Positions 11,160 to 22,500 of a stretch of 64,000 nt of DNA are shown here, piece by piece. The notes under the pieces are model-generated. The model was given only the letters and a program-made list of their open reading frames with translations. It ran no database searches and was not told the DNA's origin. Each line of letters begins with the position of its first letter. The stretch's first letter is position 1. Both the position numbers and the translations under genes were made by a program. Source of the DNA: Eucalyptus grandis (Eukaryota > Streptophyta > Magnoliopsida > Myrtales > Myrtaceae); assembly GCF_016545825.1 (NCBI RefSeq), contig NC_052616.1:6882001-6946000 (forward strand). Direction: 5' to 3'.

Positions 11160-14100
11160 AAGACAATATTCAGCCTCAGCCAGAACCGATTCTTTTGATT
11201 GATTCAAATTTAGAATCAAAATCAATATCTCTTTCATCCTCCTCTTCTTTTTCGATCCCTGCTATCGAATCATTTCCTATTGTACCAGCCACTTCTTCAA
11301 TATTCATGGCTGATCCCCCCAATCAGGAGATGGATTTAAATCTTTTTGAATCAAAGGTCATCCAACCAAATAATTCATCCCAAAATCTAACTTCCTCCTC
11401 CAAACAATTTTTTTTTATTGTTGATGACATTCTTTATTCCAAATGGCCAGATTTCATACTTAACTAAATACCCAAGCTCTCATAAATCACGGCAAGTATG
11501 ACGTCCTCTTTGGATTTGTCACGAGGTTCACTTATAGTCTCAAACATTGATGGCAATTGGTTACAAAACAAAATCAAGCACAATTTCTTCTTTCAGCAGA
11601 TTCAACCTAGCTATTACTATCATTTATCATTTTTTCATTGGTAAACCTACTAACCATGAGCTCAAAAGAATATAGTTTTTTGAAAGAAAATGTTGATCTT
11701 TCTAGAAAAGGCATATTGATAAGCATTATTGGAAAATGTTCAAACTCTTATATGGCCTTGAAGCTAATGCAAACCTAACACAGGTTTTTCTAGCCTCTAT
11801 TCCTAGAGAACTATCTCAGCAAGTTGAGGGATCATTTTTTCAACAATCAAAGGAAAATTGTGGATATTTTGTTGGGAGAAATATAGCAAGAGATCTATTT
11901 GTGCCTTGATGATTTGTGTCTAAGGTGCTAGATGATCCAAACTTATCTCAAGGACAATCGAGAACTTGATGGAAGTGATTCGCATCAAAATTTGAAGATT
12001 AAGTGTTTCAAAAAAGATTGTGATAGCTCTTGCGGAAAATCTTCTAAAAAGAAAAAGCATTTTAAAAGGTATTGGATAGGAACATCCAAACATGGATCTA
12101 AGCATTTCCAAAGAAAAAAAATGACGATTTCTACGAAGAAGAAAAGATCACTCAACCCGCAAGAAATCAACTCAATACTTTATCTGCAACAAAAAGGGAT
12201 ATTTCTCCAAAAATTGCCATTAGCCGAAAAAAGGTTAGGATCACTTGATACATTACATTGAAATTGAAACTGATATTTCTCTTGAAAATGATGATATTGA
12301 ATCATTGTTTTCCATTGATGAAGACCCATCTGAGCAAACTATTTGTGTCATTCCATGTTATCAAACTCCTAGTGAAATTGATTATAACTCAAATGAAAAT
12401 CTTTTCCATATATCTCTCACCTCTTCAAAGTAAGACCCTAGTATATTTTCAAGTCAAGTCCATTATCCTCATTTTCTTGTAAAAAATTTTAACTCAAAGT
12501 TTGCCAAACCAGTCACAATAATTTCTCTTATAGATATTGGTGCAAATTCTTCAATTTTAGACATAAAGGTTTTTTCCTGAAGAATACTGGATTTCTTGTA
12601 TTCAATATTTCAATTCTGTCTCAGGAGATACTTTTTCTATAAATGTGCGAATTACACTAGTAACTATTCAGTTTTTGTTTTCCTTAGTGCTCTATAACCA
12701 CTCAAATCTTTGGAGCTAGTCTCCCTAAAAAAGATTTGATCATTAGTTGGGAGGTTATAACTCAAATTCCTTAACTCCAAATCATTCCTGGAAAAGGCTT
12801 TAAATATAAAGATCAAATATCTAAATTTGTCAATATTCAAAGGCTTTTCTCTATCCAAATGAGTTTTACTAAATCCGATTTATGCAAAATTGGTTAGAAT
12901 CCTGTTCAGAATCACATTCTAAATTCTCTTAGAAATATCTTCATCCTTTGTAGAAAAATCCAGAATTTTTTTTATAGTCTTCCTTTCATAAAAAATAAAG
13001 ACATAAATCCCACCAGGGCGAGTTATATGGGAATGAACTCAGATCTTCTTGTCGCTGCTCAGGAGGAATGTTCAGAACTGCTACAGCAATGCCTTATTGA
13101 AATCTCAGATTCCCAATAGACTTGTGAAACTTTTTATGTTAACAAACGAGTTGAGCAGAACAAAGGAAAAAAGTGGCTAGTGATAAATTACAAATTCTTT
13201 AAACTTCTCTTCCAAGATAACAAGTGCCTTTTATCCTCAAGAAATTCTTTTTTTGTTGAATTTTGGCAATTGGGCATCCATCCCGAAGACAAGCCCAAGA
13301 CAAGGTTTTGCATTCCAAGCTAGCATTTTTAATGGAAAGTCCTCCCTTTTAGCTTCAAAGTAGCCCAATCCTTATTCCAAAAATTCGTGTGTCGTATTTT
13401 TCAATCAATCTTGTCGAATAGTAGTTTACATTGATGACATCTTGCTATATAGCCTTGATGAGAAATCTCATTACCAACTCTTCGATCAATTTGCAAACAT
13501 CGTGAAAAAATATGGAATCATGCTTTCTTAGAGAAAGATGAATATTACCTAGACAGAGATTGAATTTCTTGACATGCACCTCAACGAAGATACATACTAT
13601 CTAGGGCCGCACATTTCTCATGAATTGTTAAAATTTTCAGAAAAAATTTCACAACAAAGCAAGTTCAACAATTTATTGGGATAATTAATTATCTCCAAGA
13701 CTTTGTTCCTAACATGACAAAATTATTACTTCCATTGCAATTGATGCTGAAGAAGAATCCTCCGCCTTGTAGTAAAGCTCAAACCAAAGCAATTACAAAG
13801 CTAAAAGAAGTGATGTAGAATCTTCCTCCATTAAAATATCATCCATTGGGAAGAGATTCATCTAGATTGATGCTAATGACGAATATTGGGTAGCCATAAT
13901 GCTTGAAGAAATTAAAAGTAAGCAAAATCATTGGGTTTACAAAAGTGGAAAGTTTTCCTACGTTGAAATGCATTATTATTCTACTTTCAAGGAAATATTG
14001 ACAATAAAGAATGGGATAAAAACGTTTGAATTACATCTTATTGACCATTATTTCCCGATAGAAGTAGATATGGCATCCTTTCCTCAAATGACTAAGTTCA

Positions 14101-15870
14101 AACAAAAGCATATTCCTCATTCTCAACTGCTTGAATGAACAAAATGATTTTCAAAATACTCATTTGAAACCAAACACGTTGCAGGAAAGAAAAATGTTCT
14201 TACAAACTCTTTGTACAGGCCAAAGGCACCAACAAAGATTAATATGTACATTATGAGGTATGTTTTTCATACTTTTCATCACAACGAAAAGTATAAGATC
14301 AAAAGAATACAAGACTGGCTAAGTTTGGACTGCCCCTAAGAAATTATTGAACAGATCTAGAATGACAACCTTAGTGAAAATCTTGACAACCTCATATGGT
14401 AGTGCCACACAAATCTATTTAGACTTGATGGAGGCTCAATTCTTTATCTTTTTTAACTAAACTTTAAGTATCCATTCATACATCCTTTAATCTAGAAGGA
14501 AGATAATTTTCTTGATAATTTTTTTATGGATATTATGGTACTTAACTACTGAGTACTTAATAACTATTGAGTTTTCTACCAAAAAGTTCATCGCCAACTT
14601 AATCGGGATATTTGCACTTGATCGTAACCTTGAAAAGGAAAGTAATATGAGCCTTTTGGTTGTACTCAACTAGTTCTATCCACCCACTTATTGGAAGCAT
14701 ATCTTCCAAAAGGAACTGAGAACTATCTGACCAAAACCAAAAATACACACTGTTGTGTTTTTCCGACATCCATGGGCTTTTGTATAAAATAATGGCATCA
14801 TTGTTGATACACCAGAAGGAGTAGGAATCACAACTTACAAACCTCAATCACACCTTAAGAAAGCTTGTATTTACAAATCAGTTTCTGATTGTGTTGGATC
14901 TGTTGAATACAATTACAGAGAACTTCAGAGAGCCTTATGCCAAGAAAACATGACCATCCCTGAAGAAGTACGGAATTAATTCACACCTATCCTATAGGAT
15001 CACTAAGACCTTGCACCATAGGCCAAAGAAGCACTTGAGGAATTCAAACAAGCATGGAACCAAACAAAGATATCTCCATCACAAGAGCAAGAAATGGCAT
15101 ACACGAATGATCCTGCATAGTCATTGCATGTTCAAGCATCCCATACCTAATGGGGAGGCCCTCTTTCTCAAGATTCCTACGATCAAGGACTTTTATCCTT
15201 ATCACTTGGATTAGACACATCTCATTATGCTCAACCAATAAATTAGCCCCAGCCAAACATGCCTACCGACACTTTAGGACTCTTTGGGACTCATGAGGAA
15301 ACATCCTTCTTAAGTGGAATAAACATATGGAATGCCATGATAGCATAAAGAGGAGTCACCTGCAGCCCCTCTGACATCAGACTTGCAGAACTTGAGCAAA
15401 GACACACGGAAGAACACTTTGCAATGCATGGTTCTGATGATTAAGACTATGACTATGACTCCCACGACAGAAGATAGGCTTGTAGCTAGGTTACTGTAAC
15501 AGAGGTCACTGTAGCAAAGTATTCTAGCAATATGTTAGGGAAATTACTATTCATATCACCTAGAGTAATTCCCAATCGAATTTCCTGGAGTTTGTGTAAT
15601 TTCAGACCCGTAAGCATGATCCATGTTTGTTTGTGACCTCTTGATGTCTATAAAAGATATAAAAAAAAAAATGATGTGATGTGTTGGACAGAATCCCTTG
15701 AAGTAAAGTGTGTGCTTATGCAAAATCTGCCAATGTCTCTCTAAACACTTCTTCTTTTCCAGCTTGGTAGGATCCTCTAAGAAATGTGGCTCTACTAAGT
15801 TCGAGATGTTACTATCCTAGCATCCTTGAGCATCTCTTTGCTCTAATCCAAATTTCCAAGCAGCTCACAA
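11160..15870 (+). pseudogene. Endogenous caulimovirus (florendovirus-like), decayed
   Basis: A degraded copy of a plant pararetrovirus polyprotein, read left to right across frames with many stops and frameshifts. It shows a serine-rich acidic capsid N-terminus (11.19-11.47 kb), a very basic Lys-rich capsid end with a damaged CCHC knuckle (11.93-12.23 kb) and an acidic linker (12.25-12.43 kb). Next come a protease-like D-I-G-A-N-S motif (about 12.53 kb), reverse transcriptase with a Y-I-D-D core (about 13.43 kb), and RNase H (13.84-14.14 kb). A downstream domain ending in IPTIKDFYPYHLD lies near 15.2 kb. A TATAAAAG box at 15,649 may be the old promoter. No movement-protein region is seen, so the left end is missing. 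The order capsid-protease-RT-RNase H without integrase favours Caulimoviridae over gypsy elements. It cannot encode a working polyprotein as it stands. Confidence 0.75.
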
Positions 15871-16337
15871 CCAACGTACATGTTAGTGATTTACAGACAA
15901 AATTGATTGAATGTACTACATTAATAAATCATCAAAAGATTTAGAACTCATTTAATTCAATTAAAAAGTTTAAAAATGAGTTGGTATAAATACAATTAGT
16001 TTAGGACTTTTTTGGCATATTTCCCATCACAAAGGGCATTATGGTAACCATAGTAATCTCAATGGCTGCCACATGAGGTCTTGACCTTAAACCAACGGTG
16101 TTCCCCTTGGGCAACCTAAGATATAAAGTCGTTTGCGGTTGTGCAGAGATCACTCCCTCCACGACAGAGGTCACGAAGAGAGAGCGAGAGAGAGATTTTC
16201 AAAGTTGGCTTACTTAGGTGTAAAAAGAACCGATCAAACAAAAAATTGTCGATCAACCAATAAAAAAAATAATGATAATAAAGATTTGTCAAAGTAACTT
16301 TCTACAGGCCAAAAAAAATATTCAAAATACAATCTTT
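15871..16337. other. Intergenic with repeat fragment
   Basis: Positions 15,900-16,025 ('catcaaaagatttagaactc' to 'gacttttttggcatatttccc') look like a half-copy of the AT-rich arm family of the foldback elements. A GA-rich tract lies near 16,178-16,194. No gene seen. Confidence 0.45.
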
Positions 16338-16692
16338 TTTAGGAAAAATTATCTAAAAAGTCCTAAATATATGTTTAAATATCAATTTAGTCTTAAACAT
16401 TTTAATTGCACTAATTCAATCATAAATCTTTTTAATAATTTGTCAAAATTGTCTTAAATCTCTTGATAATTTGCCAATATAATTCTTATGACCAAATATC
16501 AAAATAATAGGTTTAGGACTAAATTTGCAAATTTTCAAAATATTTAAAACTAAATTGATATGATTGGAATATTGAAGATTAAATTGATAATTATTAAAAT
16601 GTTTAGGATTAAATTGATACAATTCAAAAAATTGAAATTAAATTGGCCTATATACAATATATTTATGACTTTTTGGACAATCATCCCCTTCT
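16338..16692. repeat. Coreless AT-rich foldback element, about 355 bp
   Basis: The left end (ctaaaaagtcctaaatatat) is complementary to the right end (atatatttatgactttttgg). Internal segments such as 'caatttagtcttaaacattttaat' and 'attaaaatgtttaggattaaattg' are also inverted copies. This resembles the arms of the GC-core family without a GC core. No coding capacity. Confidence 0.6.
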
Positions 16693-17811
16693 TTCCATGA
16701 ACAAGTTCTTATTAGGAGGGAAAAATTTTAAAAACTTGCATGCTCTTTGCACGTTGGTTTCGTTAGAGCTGAGTGCTCAATGCTTTCCTAAAAACTTAAT
16801 CATTTGTGAAAGCTAGTAGATGACCTAAGCCTCATGCGAATTGGATGTAATGTGTTGAAAAAGCATGCCTGATGACAACAAAGCTTAATCTGCAATAATT
16901 AATGAGCTTATTTAAGTGTGCAGAACTTCAAATTTAAACCATGCAAAAACTAAGTTCAAACCCCACAATTTAAGTCGAATTTTCTATGTCTAGAAAACCA
17001 CAAAAGTAAAGGCGTGGAACCAAGCGGAGTAGGTTCTACAAATAGTCAGCAATACCAATGTGGACTTTCCAGGTGTAGATTTGATGAATACGGGGGAGTT
17101 CTTAAATTGAAGACCATGCTCATAGCAATTTAACCATGGTATTTTGATAATATTCTGCCGAAAACCATGGACAAATTCGCAGAGTAATCGAAACTTTGAT
17201 TTACCCCCACCCCCAAAAAAAAAAAAGGAGAAGAAGAAGAAGATATGTGTGACAGCATTAACTTTCTCTCGCTTTTTCTTAGAATATTATATCAGTTCTG
17301 CTAATGTATCCATCGAAAAGTTCACGGGCAAATATGCACCACCTACAAAGTTCAGAGGAGTTTTGAATAATATCCCTGAAAAAAACCTCTCATTTCGGTG
17401 GCAAAATCCTTTACGACTGACGAGAGAGACGAGGGCGAATGAGCATTGTTCTCACATCTTTGTTCTTTTTAAAATAGAGTTTCTCGTCTCTCTCTTGAAG
17501 ACCTTTAAAAGTAATTTTATTAAATAGGCTTAGACCTTACAAATATTTTGTGTCCCCAGCATCGCAAATAGAACCTGCCCGCACGTCCCCAAAGACGTTC
17601 CACAAAATCCGTACAAAAAGGAGGTGACCACGTTGCTTCATAGTTAATTCCATAAATCGTCCTAACCCTACGTACTTAATTTGCCACGTATGATAAATTC
17701 CGGCCGGTCCAATAATCGATTCTAATCTTAATTATATCGTCATTTGACTTCCCATTAAATCACGAATTCGCTTTCCATCTTCGTGATAGTCACGAAGGGC
17801 AGACTTAATAC
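16693..17811. other. Intergenic and expansin promoter region
   Basis: AT-rich. An ORF at 17,144-17,527 includes a CCCCCA/AAAAAG low-complexity run and has no family signature, so I do not call it a gene. The right end contains the expansin promoter. Confidence 0.5.
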
Positions 17812-17821
17812 TTATATATAG
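17812..17821 (+). promoter_or_regulatory. TATA box of the expansin gene
   Basis: The sequence cttatatata ends about 90 bp before the expansin ATG at 17,910. It is followed by a GA microsatellite (about 17,850-17,876) that would lie in the leader. Spacing fits a plant TATA box with a 50-60 nt 5' UTR. Confidence 0.6.
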
Positions 17822-17909
17822 AGCAACGGAAATGTTTCTATTGAGAGGCTTGAGAGAGAGAGAGAGAGAGAGAGAGCAGCAGAAGGGCCTTCTTGATTGA
17901 AGCATTGCA

Positions 17910-19212
17910 ATGGCAGTGGCGACGGCTTCTGATTCGCTTCGTTCGTGGAGGTTCGGCCTCCTCTGCCTGCTGGTGGTTATCTGGAGACCTGCTGCCGCCG
18001 CAGGCTCTTACGGCAGTTTGCCGGCCGGCTTTAAGCCGACGGCTTGGTCCCTTGCCCATGCCACTTTTTATGGGGATGAGACTGCCTCCGAGACAATGGG
18101 TAATATATGCCTATAGTGACCGTTCTTTCTGTAACGATATATTTACATCCGCATCTGGCTAAGCTTCTCGATTCTGAATTCTGATGTCCAGGAGGCGCTT
18201 GCGGATATGGAAACCTCTTCCAAAATGGATACGGGACGGACACGGCCGCCTTGAGCTCGACCCTCTTTGACGACGGCTACGCGTGCGGGCAGTGCTACCA
18301 GATCAAGTGCGTCCAGTCACCCTGGTGCTTCAAAGGGGTCGTGTTCACGACGGTGACCGCGACCAACCTCTGCCCGCCAAACTGGTCCCAGGACTCCAAC
18401 GCCGGCGGGTGGTGCAACCCGCCGCGAGCCCACTTCGACATGTCCAAGCCCGCGTTCATGAAGATAGCTCAGTGGAAGGCGGGCATCGTCCCCGTCATGC
18501 ATCGGAGGTATGCACCTATGCGTACCTTGTTAATGGCATGCACATTGATTTTTACATTAAGCTCAATTTATTTACTAGCAATGAAATTTATTACTCAAAA
18601 ATCAATTCCAGTATTCGATTACTCGGCTGCAACCGAGTTGAGCTTGACCATATGGTTTTTCTATTCGAGCCAAGCTCAGGCAAGAAATTCAATACTCGAT
18701 CGAACTCGAGTCAAATTTTGTATATCGAGTACAACATGAGTCGAGTCCAGCCGAGCTCGAGCCATGCGCTCTATGGACATTCCTCGACTCCACTATCCCC
18801 TGACTTCCCCAATCTACTTTAGATTTATTCTTCAACTAACTTTAGTCTCAACTCAATGTCTTCTCTAAAATCATATCATGATTCAATTCAAATCGACAGG
18901 GTCCCCTGCGTGAGGACCGGCGGGATTCGGTTCCAGTTCCAAGGCAACGGGTACTGGCTCCTGGTGTACGTGATGAACGTGGGAGGAGCAGGCGATGTCG
19001 CCAGCATGTGGGTCAAGGGGAGCCGGACCGGGTGGATCAGCATGAGCCACAACTGGGGCGCCTCGTACCAGGCCTTCGCCACCCTCGGCGGCCAAGCCCT
19101 CTCCTTCAAGCTCACCTCGTACACCACCAAAGAGACCATCGTCGCCTTGAACGTCGCCCCTTCCAACTGGAGAGTGGGGATGACCTACAAGGCCAACGTC
19201 AACTTCCGTTGA
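17910..19212 (+). CDS. Alpha-expansin
   Basis: Secreted cell-wall-loosening protein of 272 residues, acting non-enzymatically on cellulose-hemicellulose contacts. Exons are 17,910-18,099, 18,192-18,507 and 18,900-19,212; total coding length is 819 nt and the phases match. A signal peptide (about residues 1-31, with the hydrophobic core [11 protein letters not shown]) precedes domain 1. Domain 1 shows [20 protein letters not shown], the cysteine pairs ([11 protein letters not shown]), the alpha-expansin GGWCNPP insertion and the HFD motif (AHFDMS). The carbohydrate-binding domain includes NWGASYQ and ends [16 protein letters not shown]. The start is fixed by the signal peptide and the position after the GA leader. 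It diverges from typical EXPAs in domain 2 ([15 protein letters not shown]), so I give no paralogue number. Intron 2 holds repeat-like sequence. It is transcribed towards the convergent SGR gene. Confidence 0.93.
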
Positions 19213-20040
19213 TTGCCTGTGCAATCGCATGGCGTTTACATCTTACTTCTTTTTCTACCCGTTTGATCGCTCGCGCAACCACGCCCTATCTTTTGTCTTC
19301 TCGGTTTTAACCTATGAGAATTTCTTCTTCTAAAGTCATTAAAGATTGAAAAATGATTGAGTGATAGTATTTGATATACTGTGAGAATGATAATTTTAAA
19401 TATTTAATGTTCCGGTGTAAGACTGCCAGCGGGAAGATGCTTGAGATGGCTGAAATTGAAAGGACAAATGTACACGACCTTGCATTTGAGAAAGGACAAT
19501 AATTTCTAAAAGCTCTTATTCGAGAACTACTTCTTGCTGATTAAGACCGGTTCATCTCGTTTCAATGCCCTGGACACCTGGAAGCTCCGGATTCGCGTGG
19601 CACGACGCCAAATCAAGTGTCCAACCAAATCGAACAAGCAAAGAAAGCATAAAGTCCAAATCCATCTTTTCGAATTGGCTCAAATAGTCGTTTCACATCA
19701 CACCGAAAGGGCACTGGACAGTGACCCAAGAACTGCTTGGAAGAAGTTTATTCAACAAATGTGATAAATTTAATATTAAACTATACTTTCATCTTAGAAT
19801 AATTAAAATCTTACATTATATAAGAATAGAAAATCATAAATTCAAATATTTCCAGAACTCATTTGCCTTCCCAATTAAATATATTTATACTTTAATACTA
19901 GGCGACGGTGCAATCCCCGCAAAATCTCACAATTGGCTTTTTATATACACAATTTTCATGCATTCATTTACAACAACACGCCATCAAAGAAGTAAAAACT
20001 ATGGCTGACCGATAGGCGTATACAAGGTTGTCCCTTTGGG
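19213..20040. other. Spacer between convergent expansin and SGR
   Basis: Holds the 3' ends of both flanking genes. ORFs at 19,534-19,764 and 19,721-20,008 are not supported. No element ends were recognised. Confidence 0.5.
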
Positions 20041-21583
20041 CTAGCTTCGCTGGCCCACGCTTTCTTGGGGCCCGTACCCACCCCCGCTCAGCCGGGGAAG
20101 CTCCTCCGACCATTGGATCGAGCTCATCGGAGGGAAGCAACACTCGCACTCGATGCGGCACGCCTCCGGCGGCTCCCGCTCGGACAACGGCGGCGTCTCC
20201 GCCTCAACCTCCTCCTCCTCCTCCTCCTCCTCCCCCTTCCGGGCCCCGGCCGAGGAAGGGGCGGCAGCATCCTTGAGCGGTCCCCAGCACTCCACCTTGT
20301 TGAACTCCCGAAGGTTGGAGTGGAAATACACCCAGACCAGAGCATCCTGCAGCTCCGGATGCTGGCTCAGCAGATTCCCATCCCCATGCACGAACGCCCT
20401 CAACACCTGTGTTTTCATTCAAAGTACAATCTATCCGATCAATTCAACTGTTTCCAAAAGAATATCAGATCAAATTGATCAACCAAAACTAATTCTCCTG
20501 ATCTGTTATACAGGAAATGGTCGATTCTGAACAAGGTGTATAGAGTTTCAAGTTGATCGATTAGCGGGCGATTTGGCTAGGGAGTTTACCACGGGGAGCT
20601 CTTTGCAGAAGATGAAGTATCTAAGCTTGGCACACAGGTCCAGGAGGAAATGGCCTCCGCTGATGTGGCAGTGGACATGCAGAGACATCTTCCCCTTCAC
20701 TTTCTTCCACTCCGCCACAACTTCGTCTCTCTGCAATCTGTTATACCATCCTTGCAGCTACAACAAGAACCGAAACCAGTTCGCGAGATCCTCAGTTAAA
20801 ACATGAACGGAAACAAATTTAGAACGAGCAATTGGAAGTATATAAATATAATCTCTCGTGCTAACTGTTAGCCCTATCTTTTCTTTCCTGTGCGTGATGC
20901 TTCAGTGCTCTGTTTCCCCTGTTTTGCTTTCATTAAATTCTCCCAGCTTCTCGCACAGTTATGCTATTCAGTTCCCGACCCAAGAATAAAAGGCATGAGG
21001 AAACTCTTATGACGAAGATCGAGCATGGTTTTAACAGAATCTCATCCAGCATCGGATTCCGGATGAATCGAGATTCAGGGGGGGCTTGGTTGATTACCTG
21101 AGAGTTGTTTATGGTCTGAGAGATAGCCAGAGTGATCTTCGAAGTGACATCACTGTGAGTGAGCGTGTAAGTCCTCGGAAGCTTCCCCGGATGCTTCTTA
21201 TCATCCACGCCCAGGAAGAGAACCTTCAGCTTGGACGCTTCGAAGATGGACGGCCCAAATAACCTCGCAACCTGATCCAATCCAATCAAATAAACAAATA
21301 TACGCGACCAAGACCAAGATTCTTTCCAGAGAAAAGTCGCGAATCAACCCTCGATTCATTTTCCCCTTTCAAAAAAAGAAACAAAGGAATTCCCAAAACA
21401 GAGCGCATAGAGTGTACAACTCAGAAGCATAAGCTGAAAAAAGAAAGAAAAACTCACGGGGACGATAGAGAGATTCTTCTTCTTGGTGGATCTCCTGGAG
21501 TGAAACAGAGACCTGTGTTTCTGATACAAAGGAGAAGATTCCAACTTCGAAGGGGCGAAAGGAGAAACAGTCAGAGAACCCAT
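20041..21583 (-). CDS. STAY-GREEN (SGR/NYE) magnesium dechelatase
   Basis: Chloroplast protein that removes magnesium from chlorophyll a to give pheophytin a, the committed step of chlorophyll breakdown in senescence and ripening. It has 277 residues in four exons: 21,458-21,583, 21,098-21,271, 20,590-20,757 and 20,041-20,406. All junctions are phase 0. The N-terminal ~42 residues are Ser/Arg/Lys-rich, as in a transit peptide. The conserved core starts VARLFGPSIFEASKLKVLFL and includes the LQGWYNRLQRDEVVAEWKKV block, HVHCHISGGHFLLDLCAKLR, and WVYFHSN with WGPLKDA. The C-terminal cysteine-rich motif C-x3-C-x-C-C-F-P is intact at about Cys239-Cys246, which favours SGR proper over SGR-like proteins. 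The variable linker carries eight Glu in a row (about residues 215-222) from a CTC/CCT microsatellite. Confidence 0.95.
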
Positions 21584-22500
21584 CTCTCTCTCTCTCTCTC
21601 TCTCTCTGCCTGCGTGTGCGAAGGAAGGGGAAAGAGACGTGCTTCAGCCTCCAACCCCTCTACCGCTCCTCAGCCCCAAAAGGAAAAAAAAAAGAAAAAA
21701 GACCTGGACACTCTATTATATTCTAGAAAAGAACAGAGAAGAGAAGAGTACTATCGGAAGCAAAGCAAGAGCATGATATTTTCGCAGGCTCTCTTTTCTC
21801 TTTATCCCTTCTCTCTTTTGCTTTTACTCGGGAGGACGCGAGGCTTTTGCTTGCGGGCTTCAACGTCGGAAAGCGAGAACCGAAGCAACCGCTTCCTTGG
21901 CTTGCAGGGGAAGTTCGGGTGCGTGCGTGATGGAAATGGAAGTGGTGGGGGCCGTCTGTATCCGATCTTCTGTCCCGGCGTTGATTTGGGAGGTTGCTTC
22001 CAAGGCTAGGTTTCTTCTCTTTCATCGAAAAGACGCGAACCGTGGTTGGGCGCTAACCACGTGGTTTGCCGACGAATATGGTACGGCTTTCTTCTTTTGG
22101 GCCGACAAGCAAAGCGGCGTTGGCGACCGAGGCCGGCGTTGGCGACCGAGGCCGACGAATATATGCTTCTTTTCTTGCTGTGCAAATTGTGCATGGCCGA
22201 ACTTTTAGGAGAGCGTGTTTCGGCCGTAGGTTCGCCGGACCATCCCATCGCAGCCGTTTATTTCCGCCTTGTTTCTTGGAAGTCTTATCCGGTCCGGAGA
22301 GGCTCGCCCACCATCCCATCTCTGTTGGGTGTTCGACCAAAAAAACAAAAAAAATCTCTGTTGGGTGAGGAAAACGTGACCATTTGATCCCACCCAGGAG
22401 GGGGCCCACGCGGGACCCATTTCATCCGACTAGGATGAATTGAGCTCATTTGCGTTAGGATCGTGTAAAACATTGCTGAGAATTGATAGTGGCTTGTGTT
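21584..22500 (-). promoter_or_regulatory. SGR upstream region with CT tract and G-box
   Basis: A CT microsatellite (about 21,583-21,606) touches the SGR start codon and probably lies in its leader. Farther upstream are a CACGTG G-box at 22,058-22,063 (about 475 bp from the ATG) and a perfect 19-bp tandem duplication (22,116-22,134 and 22,135-22,153). SGR genes are known targets of senescence, ABA and light regulators, some of which bind G-boxes; that this box works is inference. Numerous overlapping ORFs of 60-118 codons here reflect GC-rich sequence and no family. Confidence 0.45.

Noticed and set aside
11160..14240. Ty3/gypsy retrotransposon interpretation
   Set aside because: No LTRs or integrase were seen, and the basic capsid region with its knuckle and the post-RNase H domain fit a caulimovirus better.
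17144..17527. 127-codon ORF before the expansin
   Set aside because: Contains a CCCCCAAAAAAA/GAAGAAG low-complexity run and no family motif.
22006..22473. Cluster of overlapping ORFs upstream of SGR on both strands
   Set aside because: Mutually overlapping, GC-rich, no domain and no splice partners. The region is better read as promoter and leader of SGR.
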